Below are positions 48,346-57,153 of a stretch of 64,000 nt of DNA, piece by piece. A program made the position numbers and the translations under genes. Below the pieces are notes generated by a model. The model saw only the letters and a list, made by a program, of their open reading frames with translations, had not been told where the DNA came from and searched no databases. How positions within the stretch are numbered: position 1 is the first letter of the stretch; each line of letters opens with the position of its first letter. Origin of the DNA: Leifsonia sp. PS1209 (GTDB lineage Bacteria; Actinomycetota; Actinomycetes; Actinomycetales; Microbacteriaceae); assembly GCF_012317045.1 (NCBI RefSeq), contig NZ_CP051154.1, forward strand, positions 1 to 64,000. The letters run 5' to 3'.

Positions 48346-49344
48346 TCAGCCGAGGTGCGGGGTGGCGCCGTCCCAGGTGAGGGGACGGACGAGCATCCCG
48401 CGGTAGGCGTACGAGTCGTCCCAGCTGTGGAAGACGAGCCAGTCGTGGCCGCCGAACGTGACGACGTTCTGGCCGCCGGGACCGTGGAACGTGCCGAGCT
48501 TCGACGCGGACGTGAGGAACGGCTTCTCTTGCGACGTGAACGGTTGCGTCAGCGACGTGCCCGTTGCCGTGCCGATCGCGTAGTCGTCTCCTCCGTAGTC
48601 GTTGGCGGAGAAGAACAGCACGTAGACGCCGTCACGTTTCACCAGGTCGGGCGCCTCCACCAGCGCGCCCTCCCAGGCGCGGTCCTGCTTGAGGAGCTTC
48701 ACCGGCGGCCCGGTCAGGGTGAGACCGTCCGCCGAGAGCGGCGCCGTCTCGATCCAGGTGTCGAGGCTGCAGCAGTTGCCGTCCGTCTTCCACAGCAGGT
48801 GGAGGCTGCCGTCGTCGTCGCGGAAGGTGGCGGCGTCGATGGCGCCGCCCGCCTCCACCGGGCAGACGAGCGGCGTATCCGAGGCGGGGGTGAAGGGCCC
48901 GCCCGGTGTCGCGGAGGTGGCGGTGCCGATGCACTGGCGACCGGATGCCGCATCCTGGGCCGTCAGGTACATCACGAACGCGCCGGGGGAGACCTCCGCC
49001 ACCTCGGGAGCCCAGGTGCGGCCGGGCTGCGCCCAGCCGGGGAGGGCGCTGAGGGCGTCCTTCTGCGACACCGTCCAGTCGCGCATATTCGTGGAGGTCG
49101 CTGACCGCACCAGGAAGCCGGGGGTGTTCGTGGCGAAGGCGTACGCGGTGCCGTCGTGGACGAGCACATCCGGGTCGGCGAAGTCCTGGTCGATCGCGAA
49201 GGCCGGGCCGGCGCTCGCCGACGGTGGGCCCGAGGCGGGGCGCGACGACGAGCCTGCTCCGGATGCGCATCCGGAGAGTGCCGCGAGTGCCGCGAGGGCG
49301 GCGGCAGCCACCACCGCCACCGCCGCGACCCCGGCGGACCTCAC
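48346..49344 (-). CDS. GH43-like glycoside hydrolase, lipoprotein (locus B)
   Basis: The 332-residue protein has a lipobox (AALSGCASG) after a hydrophobic signal, so it is predicted on the outer face. The five-bladed propeller shows GH43-type acidic residues in DFADPDVLVHDG (base), GGAIDAATFRDD and LVEAPDLVKR (acid). The substrate is likely an arabinose- or xylose-containing oligosaccharide, by family only. It starts at GTG 49344, just after the permease stop, so it is the last gene of the transporter operon. Confidence 0.9.
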   Translation of the reverse strand: MRSAGVAAVAVVAAAALAALAALSGCASGAGSSSRPASGPPSASAGPAFAIDQDFADPDVLVHDGTAYAFATNTPGFLVRSATSTNMRDWTVSQKDALSALPGWAQPGRTWAPEVAEVSPGAFVMYLTAQDAASGRQCIGTATSATPGGPFTPASDTPLVCPVEAGGAIDAATFRDDDGSLHLLWKTDGNCCSLDTWIETAPLSADGLTLTGPPVKLLKQDRAWEGALVEAPDLVKRDGVYVLFFSANDYGGDDYAIGTATGTSLTQPFTSQEKPFLTSASKLGTFHGPGGQNVVTFGGHDWLVFHSWDDSYAYRGMLVRPLTWDGATPHLG

Positions 49345-49348
49345 GACC

Positions 49349-50260
49349 TCACCCCTTCACGCCCGAGCTGGCGACGCTGTCCACGATGTGGCGCTGCGCG
49401 AACGAGAACAGGATCAGCACCGGGATGGATGCGATCACCGCGCCGGCCATCACGATGGCGAAGTGCGTCGAGTACGCGCCCTGCAGCTGGGCGAGGCCGG
49501 GCTGCAGCGTGAGGTTCTCCGGGCTGAGCAGCACGTAGACCGGCCAGAGGAAGTCGTTCCAGTTGGCGAGGAAGCTCAGCACGGCGAGCGTCGCCAGCGC
49601 CGGGCGCGCCAGCGGCACGACGATCTGCAGGAAGATCCGGATGTCGCCCGCGCCGTCGATGCGCGCGGCCTCCTCGATCTCCACCGGCAGCCCGATGAAG
49701 AACTGGCGGAGGAAGAACACGCCGAACGCGCTCGCAGCACCCGGGATGGAGATGGCCCAGATGGTGTCCAGCCAGCCCAGGTTCTGCACGATCAGGTAGT
49801 TCGGGATGAGGAAGATGACCGGAGGCACCAGCAGCGTGGCGACGATGGCGCCGAACACGATCTTCTTGCCCCAGAACTCGAGGCGGGCCAGCGCGTACGC
49901 GGCGGCGGAGGCGGTGACGAGGATGATCGCCGTCTGCAGCGTCGCGGCGAGCAGGCTGTTGAGGAACCAGCGGAAGATCGGCTGCTGGCCGCTCGACAGG
50001 GTGACGTACGCGTCGATCGACCACGGCGTCGGGAACACCGAGAACGGGTTCTGGATGGCGTCGCTGTCCGTCTTGAACGAGGTGAGCACGATCCACACCA
50101 GCGGCAGCACGATCAGCAGCGTGACCAGGGACAGCACGACGTAGAGCACGACCTGCCCGGCGGTGCGGCGTGGCGACGTGCGCCGCTGTGCCCGGGCGAG
50201 CTGACGCTCGCCGTCGGCATCCGGTGTCGGCTTCTGCGTGGGAGAGGTGACGGCGGTCAT
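49349..50260 (-). CDS. Sugar ABC transporter permease (locus B, second)
   Basis: The 303-residue MalG-type permease has a long polar N-terminus, six helices and the EAA loop EEAARIDGAGDIRIFLQIVVP. ATG 50260 overlaps the stop of the preceding permease by four bases. It belongs to the operon from the binding protein (51227-52537) to the GH43 lipoprotein. Confidence 0.94.
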   Translation of the reverse strand: MTAVTSPTQKPTPDADGERQLARAQRRTSPRRTAGQVVLYVVLSLVTLLIVLPLVWIVLTSFKTDSDAIQNPFSVFPTPWSIDAYVTLSSGQQPIFRWFLNSLLAATLQTAIILVTASAAAYALARLEFWGKKIVFGAIVATLLVPPVIFLIPNYLIVQNLGWLDTIWAISIPGAASAFGVFFLRQFFIGLPVEIEEAARIDGAGDIRIFLQIVVPLARPALATLAVLSFLANWNDFLWPVYVLLSPENLTLQPGLAQLQGAYSTHFAIVMAGAVIASIPVLILFSFAQRHIVDSVASSGVKG

Positions 50261-51237
50261 CGGGGTGCCCTTTCCGTGCGCTCCCGCTGCAGGCGGAAGT
50301 TGACGATGCTGATGATCGCGAGGAACACGAACAGCACATAGCTCATGGCCGACGCCGCGGCCATGTTGTTCTGCGAGAGGCCTTGGTCGGAGATGTACAT
50401 GATCGCCGTGCGGGTCTGGTTGCCCGGACCGCCCTTGGTGATGATGTACGACTGACCGAACATGTTCGCCGAGGCGAGGATGGTCACGGTGACGACGAAC
50501 GTCATCACCTGGCGGAGGCCCGGCAGCGTGACGCTGAAGAACTTCCGGATGGGCCCGGCTCCGTCGAGCGCGGCCGCCTCGTACAGGTCGTTGTTGATGC
50601 CCTTGAGCCCGGCCAGGATGATCACCGTATTGAAGCCGAGGGTCCACCAGACGGTGACGCCGACCAGGGAGACCCAGACCCAGGGTACGTTGACGGTCCA
50701 GGGGATGTCGGAGGGGAGGCCGAGCATCCCGAGCACGTGGTTGACGATGCCGGACTGGGTGTCGAGCAGGTACTTCCAGATGACGCCGATGACCGCGACG
50801 CCGAGCACGTACGGTGCGAAGAACACGGCGCGGAAGACGGTGCCGCCGCGGATCCTGCGGTTGAGCAGCTGGGCGATCAGCAGCGGGATGACCAGCAGGA
50901 ACGGCACGCTGGCGACCGTGAAGATGCCGGTGGCGCCCATCGACTGCCAGAAGTCGCCGGAGGTCGCGGAGTCCGGGGTGAAGAGGTCGATGTAGTTCTT
51001 GAGCCCGATGAACTGCTGGGTGTCGCGGAACGGGCTCCAGTTGGTGAGGCTGATCCAGAGGCCGAAGACCGCGGGGCCCGCCACGAAGACGAGGAAGAGG
51101 ACGAGGAACGGCGCCAGGAACAGGTAGGCCGTCTTCGTACGGCGCGGCGCAGCCAGGTTCGAGCTGCGCCGGGCGCGCCGAGGCGGCACCACGGCGTTAC
51201 GCCGTGATGCCGCCTCTACTGCGAGCTCATTCGCCAT
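50257..51237 (-). CDS. Sugar ABC transporter permease (locus B, first)
   Basis: The 326-residue MalF-type permease has a basic N-terminal tail, six helices and EAA loop motif YEAAALDGAGPIRKFFSVTLP. Its start overlaps the binding-protein end by 11 bases, and its stop overlaps the next permease by four. No ATPase gene lies in the cluster. Confidence 0.94.
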   Translation of the reverse strand: MANELAVEAASRRNAVVPPRRARRSSNLAAPRRTKTAYLFLAPFLVLFLVFVAGPAVFGLWISLTNWSPFRDTQQFIGLKNYIDLFTPDSATSGDFWQSMGATGIFTVASVPFLLVIPLLIAQLLNRRIRGGTVFRAVFFAPYVLGVAVIGVIWKYLLDTQSGIVNHVLGMLGLPSDIPWTVNVPWVWVSLVGVTVWWTLGFNTVIILAGLKGINNDLYEAAALDGAGPIRKFFSVTLPGLRQVMTFVVTVTILASANMFGQSYIITKGGPGNQTRTAIMYISDQGLSQNNMAAASAMSYVLFVFLAIISIVNFRLQRERTERAPR

Positions 51238-52537
51238 ACGTCTGCTTGTTCTGCTTCAGCAGCGTGTTCGCCTTCTCGACCGCGTCGTCGAGAGCCTGCT
51301 TCGGCGACTTCTTGCCGGTGATGGCCTCGTTGACGGCCGTGGTCACGGTGGCCGTGACGTTGGTGATGCCGGGGGCGGAGGTCTCGTAGTGCGCGTACGG
51401 GAGCTCGTCCAGGAACGGCTTGAGGTTCGGGTAATTCTGAACCAGAGCCGGGTCGTTGCGGACGCTGTTGCTCGCGGGCAGCTCACCGGTGTCCGGCCAG
51501 CTGGCCGAGTTGTCGTTCATCCACTTCACGAACGTGGCCGCGGCCGACGTCTTGTTCTTGTCCTGACCCTTGTTGGCCATGAACATCCAGTGCGTGGACG
51601 AGGACCAGACGGCTTTCTCCGTGCCGATCTGAGGCACCGCGACGGCCGACCAGTCGAGCTTGTCGAACGCGGTGTTCGTGGTCTGCCAGACGCCGTTCCA
51701 GTTGAAGGCCGTCTTCCCGGCGATCAGGGCGTTGATGTTGCCGTCCTGCGCGACGTTCGCCGGGCTGTATCCCTGCTTGATGAGGTCGGTCATGTGGGTG
51801 AGCGCCTGCACGCCGGCGTCGGAGTTGAAGGTGGCCTTCGTGACGTCGTTGTTGAAGAGGTCGCCGCCGAACTGCCAGAGCAGCGACTGGAACTCGAACG
51901 TGCCGGTGAAGACGTAGCCGTCGACCCACTCGCCCTGGATGCCCGCCGTCTTGAGCTTGGCCAGCGCATCCATGTACGAGGTCTTGTCAGCGGGGATGGT
52001 CGTGGGGTCGATGCCCGCCTGCTTGAGCACGTCCTTGTTCACGTAGAGACCGAGCGGGGTGACGCTCCACGGGATGCCGTACTGGGCTCCCTTGTACTCG
52101 CCGGCCTTCATCAGGCCCTCGGGGAAGTCGCCGGCGCTGTACCCGAGCGACTTCACGATCGAGTCGCTCTTGAGCAGCAGGCCCTGGGCGGCGTACGTGG
52201 CGACGTCGTCGCCGTGCGCGACCGCCACATCCGGGCCCTTGCCCGCCTTGACGGCGAGCGGCATCTTCTTGGCGAGATCGGCCCACTCCATCGGGACGTT
52301 CTTGACGACGATGTTCTTGTGCTCGGAGTTGAACTTGTCGACGAGCTTCGGGACCAGGACGGGTGCTGCCCCGCCGGTCCAGCCGTTCCAGAACGTGACG
52401 GTGACCTTGGGGCCCGAGTAGTCCCCGGACGCCACCTCTCCGCCCGAGCCGCCGGAGCTGCCGCAGGCGGTCAGTGCGAGGCCGAAGCCCACGGCCACCG
52501 CGGCGGCCAGGACCCGCACGGCAGATCGCTTCTTCAT
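51227..52537 (-). CDS. Sugar ABC transporter substrate-binding lipoprotein (locus B)
   Basis: The 436-residue lipoprotein has a lipobox (ALTACGSS) after a basic hydrophobic signal. It is a family 1 sugar-binding protein (FWNGWTGG, GKTAFNWNGVW). GGGAGA lies upstream of ATG 52537. It is first in the operon and divergent from the LacI gene. An operator-like sequence (52597) lies between. Confidence 0.94.
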   Translation of the reverse strand: MKKRSAVRVLAAAVAVGFGLALTACGSSGGSGGEVASGDYSGPKVTVTFWNGWTGGAAPVLVPKLVDKFNSEHKNIVVKNVPMEWADLAKKMPLAVKAGKGPDVAVAHGDDVATYAAQGLLLKSDSIVKSLGYSAGDFPEGLMKAGEYKGAQYGIPWSVTPLGLYVNKDVLKQAGIDPTTIPADKTSYMDALAKLKTAGIQGEWVDGYVFTGTFEFQSLLWQFGGDLFNNDVTKATFNSDAGVQALTHMTDLIKQGYSPANVAQDGNINALIAGKTAFNWNGVWQTTNTAFDKLDWSAVAVPQIGTEKAVWSSSTHWMFMANKGQDKNKTSAAATFVKWMNDNSASWPDTGELPASNSVRNDPALVQNYPNLKPFLDELPYAHYETSAPGITNVTATVTTAVNEAITGKKSPKQALDDAVEKANTLLKQNKQTYGE

Positions 52538-52596
52538 GTGATTTCTCTCCCTTGAGTGACAGGCACGAGTGCGCGGCCGGGCCGCGCCCTTCGAAA

Positions 52597-52606
52597 TTAC
52601 AGCGCT
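52597..52606. promoter_or_regulatory. Candidate LacI operator (locus B, intergenic)
   Basis: TTACAGCGCT with AGCGCT as centre and partly symmetric AATT/AAATTT flanks lies between the binding-protein and LacI genes. The identical ten bases occur upstream of the GH2 gene (53748-53757), which suggests one regulon. Confidence 0.6.
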
Positions 52607-52691
52607 AGAAATTTGCTGTCAAGCGGCGAGCGGTGGTGGACTGGCGGGAGCAGCGACGCAAAGTAGAGTTCTCACGACGGAAGGAGACGCT

Positions 52692-53702
52692 GTGGCCGGT
52701 GTGCGCTTGCAGGATGTCGCGGAGTTGGCCGGGGTGTCGATGAAGACCGTCTCCAACGTGGTCCACGACTACCCGCACGTCAGCGACCGGATGCGCGAAC
52801 GCGTGCAGAAGGCGATCGACGAGCTCGGCTACCGGCCCAACCTGCTCGGCCGCAGGCTGGCCACCGGGCGCACGGGCCTGATCGCGCTGGCGTTCGCGGA
52901 TGTCACCCTGCCGTACTTCGCCGAGCTGGCCCGCCGTGTGTCCGACGTGGCGGAGGAGCAGGGATACCGCGTGCTGCTCGAACAGACCGACTCGACCATC
53001 GAGGGGGAGCGCGCCGCCGTCTCCGGGATCGAGGCCGGCATGGTCGACGGGATCATCTTCCAGCCCAGCGTGATGAGTTCATCCGAGCTGGCGCAGACCA
53101 GGAGCTCCCTCCCGATGGTGATCCTGGGCGAGGGGGCCGCTCCGCTCAGCATCGACCGGGTGATGATCGACAACGTCGCCGCCGCCCGCGAGGCCACGAC
53201 GCACCTGCTCGCGCTCGGCCGCCGCCGCATCGCGTTCGCCGGTCACGAGCCGCAGCGCATCTCGCGCACCTCCGAGCTCCGCATCGCCGGGTACCAGGCC
53301 GCGCTCGAGGCCGCCGGCGTGACCCCGGACCCCGGGCTGCTCATCCCGAGCAACGCGATCTCGCCGGTGGACGGCGCAGCGGCGATCGGCGCCGCACTGG
53401 ACGCGGGCCTGCGGTTCGACGCGATCATGTGCCGCGACGACCTCGCCGCCATCGGCGCCCTGCGCGCCCTGCAGGAGCGCGGCCTGCGGGTTCCGGACGA
53501 CGTCGCCATCTCCGGATGGGACAACACGCTGATGACCTCGGTCACCTTCCCGAGCATCACCACCATCGCACCCGACCTCACGGCGCTCGCGACGCGGGCC
53601 ATCACGATGCTCTGCGAGCGGATCGACGGGCTGACCTCGATGGGCAGGCACGAGCTGGTCGGGTATCGGCTGGTCACCAGGGAGAGCGCACCGACGCTCT
53701 GA
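52692..53702 (+). CDS. LacI-family transcriptional regulator (locus B)
   Basis: The 336-residue protein starts at GTG 52692, with AAGGAG five bases upstream. It has a helix-turn-helix (VRLQDVAELAGVSMKTVSNV), a hinge and a sugar-binding domain (IGALRALQERGLRVPDDVAI). It is divergent from the transporter operon and upstream of the GH2 gene. Both flanks carry TTACAGCGCT, the likely operator. Confidence 0.95.
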   Translation: MAGVRLQDVAELAGVSMKTVSNVVHDYPHVSDRMRERVQKAIDELGYRPNLLGRRLATGRTGLIALAFADVTLPYFAELARRVSDVAEEQGYRVLLEQTDSTIEGERAAVSGIEAGMVDGIIFQPSVMSSSELAQTRSSLPMVILGEGAAPLSIDRVMIDNVAAAREATTHLLALGRRRIAFAGHEPQRISRTSELRIAGYQAALEAAGVTPDPGLLIPSNAISPVDGAAAIGAALDAGLRFDAIMCRDDLAAIGALRALQERGLRVPDDVAISGWDNTLMTSVTFPSITTIAPDLTALATRAITMLCERIDGLTSMGRHELVGYRLVTRESAPTL

Positions 53703-53747
53703 GTCCCCCGCTCCGCCCGCTCGGCTCGCCGTGTTCGCCTCACCGTT

Positions 53748-53757
53748 TTACAGCGCT
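53748..53757. promoter_or_regulatory. Candidate LacI operator upstream of the GH2 gene
   Basis: TTACAGCGCT, here extended as CAGCGCTG (an 8-base palindrome), lies 26 bases before the GH2 start. It is identical to the copy at 52597. Confidence 0.6.
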
Positions 53758-53782
53758 GCATTTCTGGTGCACCATAGTGACC

Positions 53783-55606
53783 ATGACTTTTCCAGCCGCA
53801 GGCACGCTCGATGGAACATACCCGCGCCCCCAGCTCGTGCGGGAGCACTGGTGCGACCTGGGCGGCACGTGGGCGTTCGCGTACGACGACGCAGACGCCG
53901 GCGAGGCGCAGGGCTGGTACTCGGACGCTGAGGCGACGCGCTTCGACCGCTCGATCGTGGTGCCGTTCCCCCCGGAGTCGCCCGCATCCGGCATCGGCGA
54001 CACCGGTTTCCACCCGGTGGTCTGGTACCGGCGCACCATCGGCGCCTCCGAGCTCGAGACGATCGGCGCGAGCGACGACGCACCGCGCGTGATCCTCAAC
54101 TTCGGAGCGGTGGACTACCGTGCCCGCGTCTGGGTCGGCGGCCGGTTCGCTGGCGAGCACGAGGGCGGGGGGTCGCCGTTCTCGTTCGACGTGACCGACC
54201 TGCTCGCGGCGGGTGGCGCATCCGGTGGAGCGGACGTGTCGATCGTCGTGCGCGCGGAGGACGACCCCGCCGACCTCTCCCAGCCGAGGGGCAAGCAGGA
54301 CTGGCACCGCGAGCCGCACTCGATCTGGTATCACCGCACCACAGGCATCTGGCAGCCGGTCTGGCTCGAAGCGGTGCCGGCGGTGGCGATCGAGCGCATC
54401 CACTGGACCCCCGACCTGATCTCGGGAACGGTGGCGGCGCGCATCCGGCTGAACCGTCCGGCCCGCGACGGGGAGACGCTGGCCATCTCTCTGAGCCACG
54501 ACGGGCGAGCGCTCGGCTCGGTGACGATGCCGGCGGTCGGGCGCACCATCGAGGCGACGGTGCCGCTGCCGCAGCAGCGCAACGGGCAGGCGTACGAGGA
54601 GCTGCTCTGGTCGCCGGAGCACCCGCGACTGGTGGATGCGGTGGTCACCGTCGGCGCAGACACCGTCCGCTCCTACCTCGGGCTGCGTTCGGCGGCGGTC
54701 GCCGGCGGGCGGTTCCTGCTGAACGACCGGCCGTACTACGTGCGCTCTGTGCTCAACCAGGGCTACTGGCCGGAGTCGCACCTCGCCGCACCGTCGGTCG
54801 ACGGCCTGCGCGCGGAGGCGCAGCTCATCAAAGACCTCGGCTTCAACGCGGCGCGGCTGCATCAGAAGTACGAGGACCCGCGCTTCCTGTTCTTCGCAGA
54901 CTCGCTCGGCCTGCTGATCTGGGGCGAGTCTCCCGCTGCATACGAGTTCACGCCGACCGCGATCACCCGCACGACCAGGGAGTGGGCGGACATCGTCGAC
55001 CGCGACTATTCGCATCCCTCCATCGTCACCTGGGTGCCGACCAACGAGAGCTGGGGGGTGCAGCACCTCGCCCACGACGGCCGGATGCGCGACTACGCCG
55101 CGGCGCTCGTCTCGCTGACCAAGGCGCTCGACCCAACCCGTCCCGTCATCTCGAACGACGGCTGGGAGCACGTCGACTCCGACATCCTCTCCGTGCACGA
55201 CTACGAGGCGTCCGGAGAGGTCGTCGCCGCGCGCTATGGAACGCCGGAGGCGGTCGACGCGCTGTTCGACGGACTCGGACCGGCCGGGCGCCGGATGCTC
55301 GTGCGCGGCGAACGCGACCGGCAGGCGCCGGTGATGCTGACCGAGTTCGGCGGCGTCTCGTTCGTGGACCGCGCGCACGAGGTGGACGGCGCGTGGGGAT
55401 ACTCGGCCGCCTCCAGCCCGGAGGACTTCGCCGAGCGCGTCGGCGCCCTGCTGGAGGCGACGCTGGCCAGTTCGGTGCTCGCCGGGTTCTGCTACACCCA
55501 GCTCGCCGACACCGGCCAGGAGACCAACGGCCTGGTGACGGACGACCGCCGCCCGAAGGTCGCGATCGAGCGCATCCGGGAGATGGTGCAGGGGCGGCAC
55601 GCCTGA
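53783..55606 (+). CDS. GH2-family glycoside hydrolase
   Basis: The 607-residue enzyme has the GH2 layout: a sugar-binding N-terminal domain (WYRRTIGASE, about 1-175), an Ig-like domain, then a TIM barrel. The acid/base glutamate is in WVPTNESWGV (about 420) and the nucleophile in MLTEFGGVS (about 520). No signal peptide is present. It may be a beta-galactosidase, -glucuronidase or related enzyme. I see no clear ribosome site before ATG 53783. Its operator links it to locus B. Confidence 0.93.
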   Translation: MTFPAAGTLDGTYPRPQLVREHWCDLGGTWAFAYDDADAGEAQGWYSDAEATRFDRSIVVPFPPESPASGIGDTGFHPVVWYRRTIGASELETIGASDDAPRVILNFGAVDYRARVWVGGRFAGEHEGGGSPFSFDVTDLLAAGGASGGADVSIVVRAEDDPADLSQPRGKQDWHREPHSIWYHRTTGIWQPVWLEAVPAVAIERIHWTPDLISGTVAARIRLNRPARDGETLAISLSHDGRALGSVTMPAVGRTIEATVPLPQQRNGQAYEELLWSPEHPRLVDAVVTVGADTVRSYLGLRSAAVAGGRFLLNDRPYYVRSVLNQGYWPESHLAAPSVDGLRAEAQLIKDLGFNAARLHQKYEDPRFLFFADSLGLLIWGESPAAYEFTPTAITRTTREWADIVDRDYSHPSIVTWVPTNESWGVQHLAHDGRMRDYAAALVSLTKALDPTRPVISNDGWEHVDSDILSVHDYEASGEVVAARYGTPEAVDALFDGLGPAGRRMLVRGERDRQAPVMLTEFGGVSFVDRAHEVDGAWGYSAASSPEDFAERVGALLEATLASSVLAGFCYTQLADTGQETNGLVTDDRRPKVAIERIREMVQGRHA

Positions 55607-55629
55607 CGCGTGCCTTCCGCTCGGCCGGG

Positions 55630-55998
55630 TCAGTCCTGGGCTGAGCCCCGGGAGGCGCTCGCGTCGAGCCGGTGCGCGAGGGTCTCGCGGCGGCGGGTGA
55701 GGGCGGCGATGGTCCTGTCGAGGTCGGCGATGCTGTCCCGGTACGCGTCGACGGATGCGGGGCACTCGTCGCTGTACGCGTGTCCGGTGCCGAGGCAGTC
55801 GATGAACGGCGACGCTTTGCTGGGGGAGATGCCGGAGTCGGCGAGCTCGCGGATCTCGGCGACGGCACGCAGCTGGTCGTCGGTGTAGTCGCGGTAGCCG
55901 TTGGGCAGGCGGTCGGGGAGCACGAGGCCCAGGCTCTCGTAGTAGCGCACGGCTTTCACCGTGACCCCGGCGCGTTCGGCGAGTTCGCTGATCTGCAT
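55630..55998 (-). CDS. MerR-family transcriptional regulator
   Basis: The 122-residue protein has a winged helix (QISELAERAGVTVKAVRYYE) followed by a dimerisation helix (about 78-112). Two cysteines (FIDCLGTG and DECPASV, about 65 and 77) may sense a metal or redox signal. ATG 55998 has GAGGAA upstream. The palindrome TGACCCGCGGGTCA (56037-56050) lies about 40 bases upstream in its promoter region. Confidence 0.93.
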   Translation of the reverse strand: MQISELAERAGVTVKAVRYYESLGLVLPDRLPNGYRDYTDDQLRAVAEIRELADSGISPSKASPFIDCLGTGHAYSDECPASVDAYRDSIADLDRTIAALTRRRETLAHRLDASASRGSAQD

Positions 55999-56036
55999 GG
56001 TGTTCCTCCGCGTTCCTCCGCCCACAGCGTAAACCC

Positions 56037-56050
56037 TGACCCGCGGGTCA
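56037..56050. promoter_or_regulatory. Candidate MerR operator palindrome
   Basis: TGACCCGCGGGTCA is a perfect 14-base palindrome located in the promoter region of the MerR gene, as expected for an autoregulatory site between -35 and -10. The flanking hexamers are not clear. Confidence 0.55.
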
Positions 56051-56071
56051 AGGTCAATCGGGCGTACACTA

Positions 56072-56085
56072 GTTAGTGCACTAAC
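56072..56085. promoter_or_regulatory. Candidate MarR/OhrR operator palindrome
   Basis: GTTAGTGCACTAAC is a perfect 14-base palindrome 14 bases before the start of the small zinc-ribbon gene (56100). MarR-type regulators bind such sites. The OhrR-type gene at 56352 is the nearest candidate. Confidence 0.55.
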
Positions 56086-56099
56086 GAAGTGAGGAGATC

Positions 56100-56309
56100 A
56101 TGTCCGGAAGCTTCATGCGCTGGTACACGCGGATGAACGAGAAGTTGATCAGCGTCGCCGGCCCAGCGCAGCTCGGCGCAGGTCACCCGGAAGGTCCAGA
56201 TCACCGCTCCGCCGCGTCGCCCTGCCCCATCTGCGGCCGCCCGATGACCGAGCACACCGTGCTCCGGCCAGAAGGCCAGCGCGACGCCACGCGGCTCGTC
56301 TGCCCGTAA
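56100..56309 (+). CDS. Small zinc-ribbon-like protein
   Basis: The 69-residue protein has a basic N-terminus and a C-terminal motif CPICGRPMTEH with a final LVCP, so one or two cysteine pairs could bind zinc. GAGGAG sits just upstream of ATG 56100, and the palindrome at 56072 precedes it. No family is recognised with confidence. The good ribosome site and the palindrome support a real gene. Confidence 0.65.
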   Translation: MSGSFMRWYTRMNEKLISVAGPAQLGAGHPEGPDHRSAASPCPICGRPMTEHTVLRPEGQRDATRLVCP

Positions 56310-56351
56310 CGCGGCTCGCGTCTGCGCGCCTCGCGCCTTCCGCGGACGCGC

Positions 56352-56789
56352 CTACGCCGTGCGCAGCGCCGCCGCGATGATCGCGTGCAGCCCCTCGCGC
56401 AGGTGCTCCAGCTCGCTGACCGGCAGCCCCAGCTTCGCCACGATCTGGCCCGGGATCTTCTCCGCCTCCGACCGCAGCGCCCTGCCGGTCTCGGTGAGCG
56501 TCACCTCGAGCGTGCGCTCGTCGGTCGTGCTGCGCTTGCGCTCCACGTAGCCGGTGGCTTCGAGCCGTTTCAGCAGCGGCGACAGCGTCGCGGGTTCCAG
56601 CTGGATGGCCTCGCTCAGCTCTTTCACCGACCGCGGGTCCCGCTCCCACAGTGCGAGCATCACCAGGTATTGCGGATGCGTCAGCGACAGCGGTTCGAGC
56701 ACAGGGCGGTACAGCGCGATCACGCTGCGAGCGGCGACCGCCAGGCCGAAGCAGACCTGGTTCTCCAGGGCGAGCAGGTCATCGGACAC
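56352..56789 (-). CDS. MarR-family regulator, OhrR type
   Basis: The 145-residue protein starts LLALENQVCFGLAVAARSV, with cysteine 13 at the position of the peroxide-sensing cysteine of OhrR. The winged helix is around RSVKELSEAIQLEPATLSPL, with the wing at YVERKRSTTDERTLEV. OhrR proteins repress the organic-hydroperoxide reductase gene ohr, but no ohr gene is next to it here. The nearest operator-like site is at 56072. Confidence 0.92.
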   Translation of the reverse strand: MSDDLLALENQVCFGLAVAARSVIALYRPVLEPLSLTHPQYLVMLALWERDPRSVKELSEAIQLEPATLSPLLKRLEATGYVERKRSTTDERTLEVTLTETGRALRSEAEKIPGQIVAKLGLPVSELEHLREGLHAIIAAALRTA

Positions 56790-56836
56790 GATTCGAGTCT
56801 ACGTCCGGCGGCGGCGCGTCCTCGCGTTCGGGCGGC

Positions 56837-57088
56837 TCAGAAGTCGTCGGAGCGCGTGCGCTGCTCCTGGATGCGCTCGCCCGTCGCCGGGTCGACGCCA
56901 CCGCGCCGGATGGTCGTGGTCTGCCGTCTGCGCAGCATGAAGATGAGGGACAGGATGAACACCACCACGCCGGCGCCCATCAGGATGTAGCCGACGAGCT
57001 GCACGTCGATCCACGACACCTGCACGTTCAGCGCGAACGCGAGGATGGCGCCGACCACCACCAAGAAGATGCCACTGCCGATGCCCAT
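56837..57088 (-). CDS. DUF6458-like small membrane protein
   Basis: The 83-residue protein has two membrane helices (SGIFLVVVGAILAFALNV and LVGYILMGAGVVVFILSLIFML) and a charged C-terminus (DPATGERIQEQRTRSDDF). This matches DUF6458 proteins of actinobacteria. The function is unknown. It precedes the OhrR-type gene on the same strand. Confidence 0.85.
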   Translation of the reverse strand: MGIGSGIFLVVVGAILAFALNVQVSWIDVQLVGYILMGAGVVVFILSLIFMLRRRQTTTIRRGGVDPATGERIQEQRTRSDDF

Positions 57089-57153
57089 GAGCGCTTCCCT
57101 TCGGTCGACGTGCGGCTCACGTTACTCCGGTCGGCTTCGCGGGGCGACGTCGG

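Noticed and set aside
53243..55765. Minus-strand open frame of about 840 codons opposite the GH2 gene
   Set aside because: Low-complexity arginine/histidine-rich sequence opposite a conserved enzyme; no family or ribosome site.
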